DNA of 64,000 bases from Poriferisodalis sp964484385 (GCA_964484385.1 CAZAFV010000001.1:62001-126000); one strand, 5' to 3'. Counted from the first letter of the stretch, positions 50,513 through 59,632 are shown. A program made the numbers and translations. Notes: generated from the sequence alone by a model not told the origin.

Positions 50513-52894
50513 GTGACTGGCAGCAACAGCACAGGCGCCGTGCGCACCACCGCGATGGGGACGCACTTCGGATCGTTCCTAGTGGACTCGCGCGACGGCG
50601 AAGTGGTGGCGGTGCGCGGCCATCCCACTGACCCCGAGCCGTCCCACCTGGGGGAGTCGCTGCGCCACTTCGCAGAGAACCGGGTGATGCGGCCTGCCGT
50701 GCGGCAGTCGTGGCTGGCCGACGGGCCCGGTGCGGCCACTCACCTGCGCGGCGAGGATCCGTTCGTCGAGGTCGACTGGGACACGGCGCTCGACCTCGTG
50801 GCCGCCGAGTTGACGCGGGTGCGCGACAACCACGGCAATGCATCGATCTTCGGCGGTTCCTACGGGTGGGGTTCAGCGGGTCGATTCGGTCTGGCGTCGA
50901 GCCAGCAGCACCGCTTCATGCGCTTCTTCGGGGGCTGCACCGACCAGAAGGGCACGTACTCCTCGGCCGCCGCCGAGGCGATCTTCCCCTACATGGTCGG
51001 CACGGGCTATCACGCCGGCCTGGCACGGCAGACCTCGTGGTCGGTGATCTGCGAGCACACCGAGCTGTTCGTGTGCTTCGGGGGCATGCGTGCCAGCAAC
51101 AGCCACGTGACCTACGGCGGTCAAGGACCGCACCATCACAACGACTGGGTGGCCCGAGCGAGCAAGGCAGGGGTGCAGTTCGTCAACGTCGGGCCGCTGC
51201 GTGACGACTTCGACAAGGCGGCCGATGCTCGTTGGCTCCCCATCCGTCCGGGCACCGACGTAGCGCTCATGGCGGGGATCATTCACACGCTGGTCACGGC
51301 CGGGCTCGCCGATGAGGACTTCCTGGCGAGCCACTGCCACGGCTGGGACCGGCTACGCGCTCACGTGCTGGGCGAGGGCCTTGCCGCAGCCAGCGGCGAC
51401 TGGCGCGGCCCCACGCCGTGGGCGAGCGCTGTCGACTACGACACGCCCAAGTCGGCACAGTGGGCGGCGGAGGTGACCGGCATCGAGGCCGATGACATCG
51501 TTGCGCTGGCGCACGAGATGGCCGCCAAGCGCACGCTCGTCAATCTCTCCCTGTCCACCCAGCGGGCCCACCACGGCGAGCAGCCGTACTGGATGGCGCT
51601 GGCCCTGGCGTGCGTGCTCGGCCAGGTCGGCCTGCCCGGCGGGGGATACGCCTTCAGTTTCGGCACCCAGGGCAACACCGGTGCGGGGCAGACGCGGGCG
51701 CGCATTCCGGGCCTGCCGGTGCCGATGCGCCAGCCGGGTCCTCCCACCATTGCCGTCTCGCGTATCACCGAGATGCTGGAACGGCCACTCGAGCCGTACG
51801 ACTTCGACGGCCGCAGGGGTCGCTTCCCCGATATCCGGCTCGTGTACTGGTCGGGCGGCAACCCCTTCCATCACCACCAGGACCTGAACCGCATGATGCG
51901 GGCGTGGCAGCGACCCGAGACGATCGTGGTGCAGGAGCCGTTCTGGTCGCCGGTCGCCCGGCGGGCCGACATCGTGCTGCCGGCGACGACGCCGCTCGAA
52001 CGCAACGACATCGGCGGCGCCGAGACGATGCTGATCGCCATGGCCGCGGTGGCCGAACCGGTGGGGGACTCCCGCGACGACTACTGGATCTTTGCTCGCT
52101 TGGCCGAGCGCCTGGGGTTCGGGGAACAGTTCACCGAGGGACGTACGGCCGACGAGTGGATCGAGGTCATCTACGAGATTCACCGCGCCGCCGATCCGCA
52201 GGCCCCGACCCATGACGAGTTTCGCGCCGAGGGCTACGCGATGGCCCCTGGCAAGGCGCTGATGGGGGAACCCACGCAGGTCTATCTCGAGGCGTTCCGC
52301 GCCGACCCGGCCACCAAGCCGCTGCGCACACCGAGCGGGCGGATCGAGCTGTGGAGCGAGACGATCGCCGGCTACGGCTACGACGACTGCCCGCCGCACC
52401 CGGCCTGGATGGAGCCGTTCGAACGGCTGGGCGGTGCGCGAAGCGATCGTTGGCCGTTGCACCTGGTGTCGAACCAGCCTCGGTCGCGACTGCACAGCCA
52501 GTACGACCATGCCGCTCCCAGCCAGGCGACGAAGGTGGCGGGCCGCGAGCCGGTGCGCATGCACCCGGTCACTGCCGCGGCCCGCAGCATCGCTGACGGT
52601 GACGTCGTACGGCTCTACAACGATCGTGGCGCATGCCTGGCGGGCGCTGTTGTTGACGATGCCGTTATGCCCGAAGTAATTCAGCTGTCAACCGGAGCCT
52701 GGTACGACCCTGCACCTGACGGCACCTGCCGTGCCGGCAACCCCAACACGCTGACCGCCGACGTCGGGACCAGCCGACTGGCGCAAGGACCGTCGGCACA
52801 CACGTGTCTCGTCGAGGTTGAACGGTACGACGGCGAACCGCCTCCGGTGGAGTCGTATCTGCCGCCGGAAATCGTTCCCCTCCAGCAGTCCTGA
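50513..52894 (+). CDS. molybdopterin-dependent oxidoreductase, biotin sulfoxide/DMSO/TMAO reductase family
   Basis: A 793-residue single-subunit molybdoenzyme of the BisC/TorA/DorA group. The Mo-ligand serine is Ser121 in GGSYGWGSAGRFG; CFGGMRASNSHVTYGG and GLPGGGYAFSFG are cofactor-binding segments; and LHLVSNQPRSRLHSQYDHAA is the C-terminal domain typical of the family. The N-terminus lacks a twin-arginine signal, so it should act in the cytoplasm, like BisC. The GTG start has TAGCCT 6 nt upstream. Substrates of this group are S- and N-oxides (biotin sulfoxide, methionine sulfoxide, DMSO, TMAO); which one applies here is unknown. Confidence 0.9.
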   Translation: MTGSNSTGAVRTTAMGTHFGSFLVDSRDGEVVAVRGHPTDPEPSHLGESLRHFAENRVMRPAVRQSWLADGPGAATHLRGEDPFVEVDWDTALDLVAAELTRVRDNHGNASIFGGSYGWGSAGRFGLASSQQHRFMRFFGGCTDQKGTYSSAAAEAIFPYMVGTGYHAGLARQTSWSVICEHTELFVCFGGMRASNSHVTYGGQGPHHHNDWVARASKAGVQFVNVGPLRDDFDKAADARWLPIRPGTDVALMAGIIHTLVTAGLADEDFLASHCHGWDRLRAHVLGEGLAAASGDWRGPTPWASAVDYDTPKSAQWAAEVTGIEADDIVALAHEMAAKRTLVNLSLSTQRAHHGEQPYWMALALACVLGQVGLPGGGYAFSFGTQGNTGAGQTRARIPGLPVPMRQPGPPTIAVSRITEMLERPLEPYDFDGRRGRFPDIRLVYWSGGNPFHHHQDLNRMMRAWQRPETIVVQEPFWSPVARRADIVLPATTPLERNDIGGAETMLIAMAAVAEPVGDSRDDYWIFARLAERLGFGEQFTEGRTADEWIEVIYEIHRAADPQAPTHDEFRAEGYAMAPGKALMGEPTQVYLEAFRADPATKPLRTPSGRIELWSETIAGYGYDDCPPHPAWMEPFERLGGARSDRWPLHLVSNQPRSRLHSQYDHAAPSQATKVAGREPVRMHPVTAAARSIADGDVVRLYNDRGACLAGAVVDDAVMPEVIQLSTGAWYDPAPDGTCRAGNPNTLTADVGTSRLAQGPSAHTCLVEVERYDGEPPPVESYLPPEIVPLQQS

Positions 52895-52918
52895 TCAGGT
52901 GCCGCCTCTGGGGGCCGC

Positions 52919-53608
52919 TCAGAAATCCAGCCCGACGGCCCCGCAGAGGAATGCCATGAGCGGGCGCGTCTCGTTGCACCATGCCGTGATCACTGACGGG
53001 AACTCCGGCTTGAGCGCTACGCCGTGGTCGAAGTCGCGCACAGCGATGAAGCTCTTGCGTTTGAGATCCTCGATCATCGGGTGATCCGCGGACCAATCAC
53101 GTGGCGAGCGCTTGAGCCGCTCGCCTTCCATGCGCCAGCCGTCGGACTGGCAGGTGTCCCTGGCCCGGATCCACGCCGCAGATCGCTCGTCGATGGCAAT
53201 CCGGTAGGCCGCCAGCGCGTCGCGATCCGGCATCCAGCTGCCGGCGCCGAAGAAGCAGCTCTCGGTGGACAGGTGGACGTAATAGCCCGGGGCATGCACA
53301 TCGCCGCCCCGTACATGACGGAACTGGATACCCACGTTGGTCTTGTAGGGCGTCTTGTCGGCGGAAAAGCGCGTATCCCGGAAGACGCGCATCAGCGAGC
53401 CCCCGACCTTCGTGTCCCGTGCGGTCATATGCGGCGAAATCTCGCCCAGCAATGCGCCCATGGCACGGATGAAGTCGAACGCAGGCTCGCGCACTTCCTC
53501 CTCGTAGCGCTCACGGTTCTCGTTGAACCACTCACGGTTGTTGTTCGCTTCGAGCTCTTCGAGGAACTCGAACAGCTCAGGTCCGAAAATGCCTTCGTCG
53601 TCGCTCAT
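52919..53608 (-). CDS. DUF2461 domain-containing protein
   Basis: A 229-residue protein of the DUF2461 (TIGR02453) family. ELFEFLEELEANNNREWFNE near the N-terminus, FRDTRFSADKTPYKTNVGIQ and HVRGGDVHAPGYYVHLSTES in the middle, and RSPRDWSADHPMIEDLKRKS towards the end are family landmarks. The ATG at 53608 is chosen for its GAGAGGACACCG leader; an in-frame upstream start adds 14 residues. It converges with the molybdoenzyme and diverges from the DUF6457 gene. The biochemical function of the family is not known. Confidence 0.87.
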   Translation of the reverse strand: MSDDEGIFGPELFEFLEELEANNNREWFNENRERYEEEVREPAFDFIRAMGALLGEISPHMTARDTKVGGSLMRVFRDTRFSADKTPYKTNVGIQFRHVRGGDVHAPGYYVHLSTESCFFGAGSWMPDRDALAAYRIAIDERSAAWIRARDTCQSDGWRMEGERLKRSPRDWSADHPMIEDLKRKSFIAVRDFDHGVALKPEFPSVITAWCNETRPLMAFLCGAVGLDF

Positions 53609-53712
53609 CGGTGTCCTCTCGGCTGCGGGTGCCACCTGCCGGGTCCGCACCGTAGCGATCCGACGGGAGCGGGAGAGCGTGAATTGCCCGCGACGACGCA
53701 GCCGGCCAAACG

Positions 53713-53718
53713 TACGCT
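53713..53718 (+). promoter_or_regulatory. -10-like hexamer TACGCT for a leaderless start
   Basis: TACGCT, then 6 nt (gtggcg), then ATG at 53725. The spacing supports ATG 53725 over the GTG at 53719. Confidence 0.5.
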
Positions 53719-53724
53719 GTGGCG

Positions 53725-53979
53725 ATGAGCGACGAGACGGGTTCCGGACCGCCGGGCACGACGGCGCAGGAGTGGCTGGCGGGGTTTGCCGAGGTGATCG
53801 GTGCTCCTGCTCCGGGCGAGGACATCACCGAGGCGCTGCTGAACCTGGCTGGCGCGGCAGCCCACGATTCGGAGCGGATAGCGGCACCGATCGCCTGCTG
53901 GATGGCCGGCGTCGCCGGTGTGGACCCGGCGGAGGCTCTCGAACGTGCTCGGCGGTACGTCGAGAGCCGGGCCGGCTAA
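53725..53979 (+). CDS. small DUF6457-like protein
   Basis: An 84-residue helical protein. AQEWLAGFAEVIGAPAPGED, LLNLAGAAAHDSERIAAPIA and CWMAGVAGVDPAEALERAR match what I recall of DUF6457, a small actinobacterial family often linked to molybdopterin-guanine-dinucleotide biosynthesis genes. That link is interesting here, because a molybdoenzyme is encoded just upstream on the same strand (although the DUF2461 gene intervenes). No biochemical role is known. TACGCT lies 6 nt before the ATG. Confidence 0.75.
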   Translation: MSDETGSGPPGTTAQEWLAGFAEVIGAPAPGEDITEALLNLAGAAAHDSERIAAPIACWMAGVAGVDPAEALERARRYVESRAG

Positions 53980-54033
53980 GAGGCTTCCCGCAGTTTCTGC
54001 AGCGGCCGACCTTGGCCCGCAGGGCGCCCGTCG

Positions 54034-54039
54034 TAGGCT
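54034..54039 (+). promoter_or_regulatory. -10-like hexamer TAGGCT for a leaderless start (metY)
   Basis: TAGGCT, then 7 nt (gcagtag), then ATG at 54047. A TTGGCC 16 nt upstream could serve as -35. Confidence 0.5.
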
Positions 54040-54046
54040 GCAGTAG

Positions 54047-55336
54047 ATGAGCGATCACCAGTTCGGGTTCCGCACTCGCGCGCTGCACGCAGGCGGCCGG
54101 CCCGACGCCACGACGGGGGCTCGTGCGGTCCCGGTGTACCAGTCCACGAGCTTCGTCTTCGAGGACGCGGCGGATGCGGCCGATCTCTTCGCCCTGCAGA
54201 AGTACGGAACCATCTACACCCGCATCTCCAATCCCACCGTCAACGCGTTCGAGGAGCGGGTAGCAAGCCTGGAAGGCGCGATCGGAGCGGTCGCAGCTGC
54301 TTCGGGAATGGCCGCGGAGTTCCTCACTGCGGCGGCGCTGTGCGAATCCGGCGACAATTTGGTCACGTCCTCGGCGCTGTACGGCGGCACACACACCATG
54401 TTCGACGTGACCCTTGGACGGTTCGGCATCGAAGCCCGCTTTGTGGACGGTGACAGCGTTGACGCATATGCCGCTGCCATCGACGACCGCACCAAGTTCT
54501 GCTACACGGAGATCGTCGGCAACCCGTCCGGGTCCATCCCCGATCTGGCCGGCATCGCCGAAGTGGCGCACGTTCACGGACTCCCGCTGGTCGTCGATTC
54601 GACATTTGCTACGCCCTATCTGTGCCGGCCCATCGAGCACGGCGCGGACATCGTGATCCACTCCGCGACAAAGTTCATCGGCGGGCACGGCAACTCCATC
54701 GGCGGGGTCGTGAGCGAGTCGGGCCGCTTCGACTGGGGCAGCGGGCGTTTCCCGAACATGACCGAGCCCGTGGCCAGCTACAACGACCTCCGGTTCTGGG
54801 AGAACTTCGGCGAGTACGCCTTCTGCACCAAGCTGCGCGTCGAGCAGCTCAGGGACATCGGGGCCGCCATGTCCCCGCTCAATGCCTTCTTGCTGCTGCA
54901 AGGCCTTGAGACGCTGCCCCAGCGCATGGACGAACATGTCGCCAACGCGCAGGCCGTGGCCGAGCATCTCGAAGCCCATCCGTCCGTGAGCTGGATCAGC
55001 TATGCGGGCCTCGAGTCGTCCCCCTACCGGGAGCTCGCCCGCACCTACATGCCTCAGGGCCCCGGCGCCATCTTCACCTTCGGCGTCAAGGGCGGCCGGC
55101 AGGCCGGCGCCGACTTCATCGAGGCCCTCCAGATGATCAGCCACCTCGCGAACGTGGGGGATGCCCGCACGCTCGTCATCCACCCGGCGTCGACGACGCA
55201 CCAGCAGCTGTCCGACGAAGCGCTGGCTGCGGGTGGCGTGAGCGCCGACATGATCCGGCTCTCGGTCGGCCTCGAAGACCTCGACGACATTCTCTGGGAC
55301 CTGGACCAGGCCCTCGCGAAGGCGGTGCCCTCATGA
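54047..55336 (+). CDS. metY: O-acetylhomoserine aminocarboxypropyltransferase/sulfhydrylase (MetY-like)
   Basis: A 429-residue Cys/Met-metabolism PLP enzyme. The Schiff-base lysine is Lys209 in IHSATKFIGGHGN; YTRISNPTVNAFEERVASLE and SSALYGGTHTMFDVTLGRFG are family signatures. A length near 430 residues, longer than gamma-synthases or lyases, fits O-acetylhomoserine sulfhydrylases, which make homocysteine from sulfide or methionine from methanethiol. It overlaps the CoA-binding protein gene by 4 nt. MetX (homoserine acetyltransferase), the usual neighbour, is absent. The start appears leaderless. Confidence 0.9.
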   Translation: MSDHQFGFRTRALHAGGRPDATTGARAVPVYQSTSFVFEDAADAADLFALQKYGTIYTRISNPTVNAFEERVASLEGAIGAVAAASGMAAEFLTAAALCESGDNLVTSSALYGGTHTMFDVTLGRFGIEARFVDGDSVDAYAAAIDDRTKFCYTEIVGNPSGSIPDLAGIAEVAHVHGLPLVVDSTFATPYLCRPIEHGADIVIHSATKFIGGHGNSIGGVVSESGRFDWGSGRFPNMTEPVASYNDLRFWENFGEYAFCTKLRVEQLRDIGAAMSPLNAFLLLQGLETLPQRMDEHVANAQAVAEHLEAHPSVSWISYAGLESSPYRELARTYMPQGPGAIFTFGVKGGRQAGADFIEALQMISHLANVGDARTLVIHPASTTHQQLSDEALAAGGVSADMIRLSVGLEDLDDILWDLDQALAKAVPS

Positions 55337-55842
55337 CCATCGTGCACGAACCTGTCGACGGCTGGACCGAGCCCAGCGCAGCCGATCGGCTGGCGCTCAT
55401 CCAGCGCACCAATACGGTGGCGATGGTGGGGGTCTCGGCCAATCCGGCTCGCCCGTCCAACTTCGTCGCCACCTACCTGCTCAGCTCGAGCACCGATTTC
55501 GATGTGTACTTCGTGAACCCTGTGGTCGACGAGATCCTGGGCAGGCCGTGCTACCCGAGCCTCGCCGATCTGCCTGTGGTGCCCGATCTGGTGGATGTCT
55601 TTCGCCGGCCAGCAGACCTGCCCGGAGTCGCCGAAGAAGTCGTCGAGATCGGTGCCAAGGCGTTCTGGGTGCAGCTCGGCCTGTGGAGCGCTGAAGCTGC
55701 ACAGATTGCGAACGGTGCTGGCCTCGACGTCGTGATGGACCGCTGCCTCAAGATCGAGCACGCCAGGTTCCATGGCGGCCTGCACCTCGCCGGATTCGAC
55801 ACGGGCGTAGTGGACTCGCGCCGCACCGTAGGCAGTCGCTAG
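55333..55842 (+). CDS. CoA-binding domain protein (YccU-like)
   Basis: A 169-residue single-domain Rossmann-fold protein whose ATG overlaps the metY stop by 4 nt. TVAMVGVSANPARPSNFVAT is the nucleotide/CoA-binding loop, FDVYFVNPVVDEILGRPCYP the second strand, and AKAFWVQLGLWSAEAAQIAN followed by DRCLKIEHARFHGG the C-terminal half, as in YccU. Coupling to metY is a common actinobacterial arrangement, but the function of the partner is not established. Confidence 0.87.
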   Translation: MTIVHEPVDGWTEPSAADRLALIQRTNTVAMVGVSANPARPSNFVATYLLSSSTDFDVYFVNPVVDEILGRPCYPSLADLPVVPDLVDVFRRPADLPGVAEEVVEIGAKAFWVQLGLWSAEAAQIANGAGLDVVMDRCLKIEHARFHGGLHLAGFDTGVVDSRRTVGSR

Positions 55843-55862
55843 CCGGCGACCGGCCGGTACCG

Positions 55863-58049
55863 ATGCAAGCATTCGAGCGGGGGACCGGCCGGCGACGGAG
55901 ACGCGGCTTCGGCCTGCTCGCGGCACTCCTGCTAGCGGCCGCCTGCTCTTCGCCCGAAGTGAGCGAGCCGGCGACCGCGTCGAGTGAGGCCGCTGTGGCC
56001 GACGCTGATGCTGCAGCGGCGGTCGCGGCCACGGCCGACGACGACCAGGTTGCGACAAGTGATGGCGATGCAGACAGCGCGGACACTGCCGCCGAGCCGG
56101 TCGAGCTGACATTCGAGGGCGGCCCGGCGGCCCCAGAGTTCCCGGCGGGCTACGACTGGTTCAACGTGAGCCGGCCGCTGTCGATGAGTGGCGACCTGCG
56201 CGGCAAGATCGTGCTGCTCGACTTCTGGACCCAAGGCTGCATCAACTGCATCCACATCATCCCCGATCTTCACCGGCTGGAGCAGGAGTATCCCGACGAG
56301 GTGGTGGTGATCGCGGTGCACTGGGCCAAGTTCCCCAGCGAGCGCGAGTCCGAAGCTGTGCGGGAGGCATCGATCCGGTACGGCCGCCAACACCCGATCG
56401 TGAACGACGATCAAGAACTGCTGCGCCGGGCGTACGGCATCAACGCCTGGCCGACCGTTGTCGCCATCGACCCATTGGGCCGGGTGCTGGGTCCCATCGC
56501 CGGTGAGGGCGTATACGAACGGCTGGCACCTGCGATCGGCGTCATGGCCGATGAGTACGGCCACAACGGCCTCATCGATCCGACGCCGCTCGGTGAGCTC
56601 CTGGAGATCGAGCCTGCGCTGCCCACCGTGCTGAGCTTCCCTGGCAAGGTGCTGGCCGACGAGGCCGGCGACCGGCTCTTCATCGCCGACACGGGCCGTC
56701 ATCGGGTGCTCGTGGCCACCCTCGACGGCGAGCTGGTCGACGTGATCGGCACGGGTGCCGAAGGCCGGACCGACGGCGGTTTTGCCGAGGCGTCGTTCCG
56801 GCGCCCGCAGGGCATGGCCCTGGCTGGTGACGGCAACACCCTGTACATCGCCGACCGTGAGAACCATCTGATCCGGGCTGCTGATCTGCGCGCCCGCGAG
56901 GTGACCACCATTGCCGGGACCGGCGAACCGGTCACTGTGTTCCAGGCTGGACCGGCGGCACAGACCGCCATCGCCTCGCCGTGGGACCTGCACCTCGAAG
57001 GCGAAGTGCTGTACATCGCGGGGGCCGGTCGTCATCAACTCTGGCTCATGAACACCGCCAGCGGGGTGCTCGACTTCTTCGCCGGAACGGGCGCCGAGGG
57101 CCTCGATGACGGCCACCGCCTCGCCGCCACGCTCTCGCAGCCCTCCGGGCTTGCGGCTGGGTACGGCGTGCTCTACTTCACCGATCCGGAGGCCAGCGCG
57201 GTACGGCAGGTCTCGCTCGGCCTCGACGGGCAGCTCGACACGCTGGTCGGCAAGCACCTATTCGTGTGGGGCGATGAAGTGGGCAGCTTCGACGACACGC
57301 TGCTGCAGCACGCCGTGGGTATCGAGTTCGTGCCGGGTGCGCAGGGCGCCGGGCTGCTGTACGTCGCAGACACCTACAACCACCGGATCAAGGTGCTCGA
57401 CCTCGACACGCAGACATCATCGGTGCTGGTGGGTGGCGGTACGCCGGGACTGCAGGACGGCTTCGGCACCGACGCGCTGCTGGCCGAGCCGAGTGGGCTC
57501 AGTGCGACGACCGACACGCTCTACGTCGCCGATACGAACAATCACCGCATCCGCACGCTGGATCTCGCCACCGGGGAGCTGACCACACTGGCGCTTTCGA
57601 ATCTGGAAATCGCCACCGTGACAATGGCCGGCGTGATCGACGACGACGTGGTGCTGCTGCCCCAGCGAGTCGCCCCCGGCACTGTCGAGATCGTCCTGGA
57701 TCTCAAGGTGCCAGAGGGATACAAGTTCAACACCGACGGGCTGTTCGAGTTCGAATGGTCTGCCGACGGCGATCTGCTGAGTCCTCGAGACACGGCACGC
57801 TACGAGGCACGGGGCCCCGAAATGCCGGTCCGGCTGAGCGGCACGGTCGGCGCAGGCGGTGGCACGGCGGTTCTGACGGCCACCGCGGTGGTGTTCTACT
57901 GCCCGGCCGTGGACGAGACGTTCTGCCTGATCCGCGACGTGAACTTCACCGCGCCGATTGAGGTCGATCCTGCCGGCGGGAGCGACATCTACCTGTTCCA
58001 CCAACTGCTGTCTGCCGAGGAGCTGGAACAACGCCTGGGAACAGGTTGA
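55863..58049 (+). CDS. lipoprotein with thioredoxin-like domain and NHL repeats (NHLRC2-like)
   Basis: A 728-residue exported protein. RRRRRGFGLLAALLLAAACS is a lipoprotein signal with the modified cysteine at 28, followed by an Ala/Asp-rich spacer to about residue 80. A thioredoxin-like domain (about 90-235) carries the redox pair Cys126-x2-Cys129 in WTQGCINCIHI. NHL-type beta-propeller repeats follow at about 250-560: LYIADRENHLIRAADL, LYVADTYNHRIKVLDL and LYVADTNNHRIRTLDL. A C-terminal beta domain of about 150 residues completes it. The order thioredoxin-NHL-beta matches NHLRC2. It is coupled by a 4-nt overlap to a NagZ-like gene, suggesting a cell-envelope role. Confidence 0.85.
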   Translation: MQAFERGTGRRRRRGFGLLAALLLAAACSSPEVSEPATASSEAAVADADAAAAVAATADDDQVATSDGDADSADTAAEPVELTFEGGPAAPEFPAGYDWFNVSRPLSMSGDLRGKIVLLDFWTQGCINCIHIIPDLHRLEQEYPDEVVVIAVHWAKFPSERESEAVREASIRYGRQHPIVNDDQELLRRAYGINAWPTVVAIDPLGRVLGPIAGEGVYERLAPAIGVMADEYGHNGLIDPTPLGELLEIEPALPTVLSFPGKVLADEAGDRLFIADTGRHRVLVATLDGELVDVIGTGAEGRTDGGFAEASFRRPQGMALAGDGNTLYIADRENHLIRAADLRAREVTTIAGTGEPVTVFQAGPAAQTAIASPWDLHLEGEVLYIAGAGRHQLWLMNTASGVLDFFAGTGAEGLDDGHRLAATLSQPSGLAAGYGVLYFTDPEASAVRQVSLGLDGQLDTLVGKHLFVWGDEVGSFDDTLLQHAVGIEFVPGAQGAGLLYVADTYNHRIKVLDLDTQTSSVLVGGGTPGLQDGFGTDALLAEPSGLSATTDTLYVADTNNHRIRTLDLATGELTTLALSNLEIATVTMAGVIDDDVVLLPQRVAPGTVEIVLDLKVPEGYKFNTDGLFEFEWSADGDLLSPRDTARYEARGPEMPVRLSGTVGAGGGTAVLTATAVVFYCPAVDETFCLIRDVNFTAPIEVDPAGGSDIYLFHQLLSAEELEQRLGTG

Positions 58050-59632
58050 CGACCGAACGCGGCAACTTGTCTGAGCCGTCGCACGCGTTGCGGCGGTACG
58101 GGCGATCATGGATCAGGCGGATCGCCTCGACGACGACGGCGCTGCTGGTCGCAGCCGGCTGGCTCGCGATCATTCCGGACGCGGCTGCACAGACATCGAG
58201 CGAGTCGGAAACCCCGCCGCTCGTCACCGTTGCGCCCGACGCCGAGTCTGGGGATTCTGAGGGCGAGCCGTCCCCGCCCCGGGTCGTGGCTGTGCTGCGC
58301 GGTCCAGGTGGGATCGGTTACTGGGTGATCGGTGTCGACGGCACGATCGAACCGGTCGGCACATCGATCCTGCCGATCGTGAGCGACCCACCCCAATTGC
58401 ACACCCAAGTCGTCGGCGCCCGTCTCGGGGCGCCCGGGGCACTCGGCGTCTGGCTGCAGCTCGCGGACAACTCGGAAGTGGCCATCGGCGATCCGGGACC
58501 GACGGTCTTGACGGGAGAGGAGCGGCCCTTGGGTTGGCTCTCGGGAGTGGCGGTCCGTCAGCTGCTCTCAGGTGCGTGGTGGACCGATGTCGATCGGTGG
58601 TGCACCAGCGAGTTGCCGCTGCCGGTGCGGATCGGGCAGACGATCATGACGGCACTGGGCGAGCGCTCGCTCGGATTCGCTGTCGAGGAGGCACGTGACC
58701 GTCGGATCGCCGGCATCTTGGTGCAAGGGCCGGTGACCGAGCATGTCTGGCGCCGCATCGCCGAGCTGCAGGATTTTGCGGGCCGTATCCCGTTGATCTT
58801 TGCCGTCGACGAAGAAGGCGGTCGGGTGCAGCGGCTCGCCGCGGTGGTGGGGCGCTTGCCCTCGGCAGCGGCCCAGACCGCCAGGTCGCCCGCTGAGGTA
58901 GCTGAGGTGGCCGCGAATCACGCTCGCAAGATGTACCAACTCGGCTTCACCATGAATTTCGCGCCGGTCATCGATGTCGGCGCAGGGGAAGGCATCGGGG
59001 ATCGCTCATTCGGCGACGACCCGGCCACCGTCACCGAGTACGGCATGGCGACAGTGGAGGGTCTCAGCGCCGGGGGAGTGGTGCCGGTGGTGAAGCATTT
59101 TCCGGGCCACGGCGCAGCCACTGCTGACACCCACGACCAATTGGCCTCTACGGCCCCACTCGACGAGCTGCGCCAGCGCGACCTGATCCCCTTTGCAGCT
59201 GTCGTCGGAGCCACCGACGCGGCGGTCATGGTGGGGCATCTGAGCGTCCCGGGCCTGACGGGCGGGATGCCTGCCTCGCTGTCGTCTGCAGCGATCGACG
59301 GGGTGCTGCGGAACGAACTCGGCCACTCGGGGCTGATCGTGACCGACTCGCTGGTCATGGGCGCGATCCGCAGCCAGTGGTCGGTGAGCGAAGCGGCGCT
59401 GCTGGCGGTGAGTGCAGGCGCGGATCTTGCGCTCGTCGGCGGCCTGGAGGATGCCGATGCAGCCTTTGCAGAGATCACCACAGCAGTCGCGCAGGGGCGA
59501 TTGAGCCTGGATCGCATCGACGCTGCGGCAACCAACGTGTTCCGAGCCAAAGGCGTCTACGCATGCACACTCGTCGGCCGTGACGGCCTCGGCCGCCCAG
59601 TGCTGTACGACCCGACGCTGGTCGGCCGCTAG
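58046..59632 (+). CDS. secreted glycoside hydrolase family 3 (NagZ-like beta-N-acetylhexosaminidase)
   Basis: A 528-residue exported GH3 enzyme. The TTG start overlaps the previous stop (TTGA). A signal peptide ends near AAAQ (residue 49). An extra domain at about 50-170 includes GIGYWVIGVDGTIEPVG, reminiscent of short secreted YW-D-G repeats. The GH3 barrel has VDEEGGRVQRL, the catalytic histidine loop KHFPGHGAATADTHDQL (350-366) and the nucleophile Asp434 in VTDSLVMGAI. NagZ-type enzymes remove N-acetylglucosamine from muropeptides; an extracytoplasmic location is typical in Gram-positives. The stop codon lies in a 26-bp tandem repeat. Coupling to the thioredoxin/NHL lipoprotein suggests joint envelope function. 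Confidence 0.88.
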   Translation: MTTERGNLSEPSHALRRYGRSWIRRIASTTTALLVAAGWLAIIPDAAAQTSSESETPPLVTVAPDAESGDSEGEPSPPRVVAVLRGPGGIGYWVIGVDGTIEPVGTSILPIVSDPPQLHTQVVGARLGAPGALGVWLQLADNSEVAIGDPGPTVLTGEERPLGWLSGVAVRQLLSGAWWTDVDRWCTSELPLPVRIGQTIMTALGERSLGFAVEEARDRRIAGILVQGPVTEHVWRRIAELQDFAGRIPLIFAVDEEGGRVQRLAAVVGRLPSAAAQTARSPAEVAEVAANHARKMYQLGFTMNFAPVIDVGAGEGIGDRSFGDDPATVTEYGMATVEGLSAGGVVPVVKHFPGHGAATADTHDQLASTAPLDELRQRDLIPFAAVVGATDAAVMVGHLSVPGLTGGMPASLSSAAIDGVLRNELGHSGLIVTDSLVMGAIRSQWSVSEAALLAVSAGADLALVGGLEDADAAFAEITTAVAQGRLSLDRIDAAATNVFRAKGVYACTLVGRDGLGRPVLYDPTLVGR

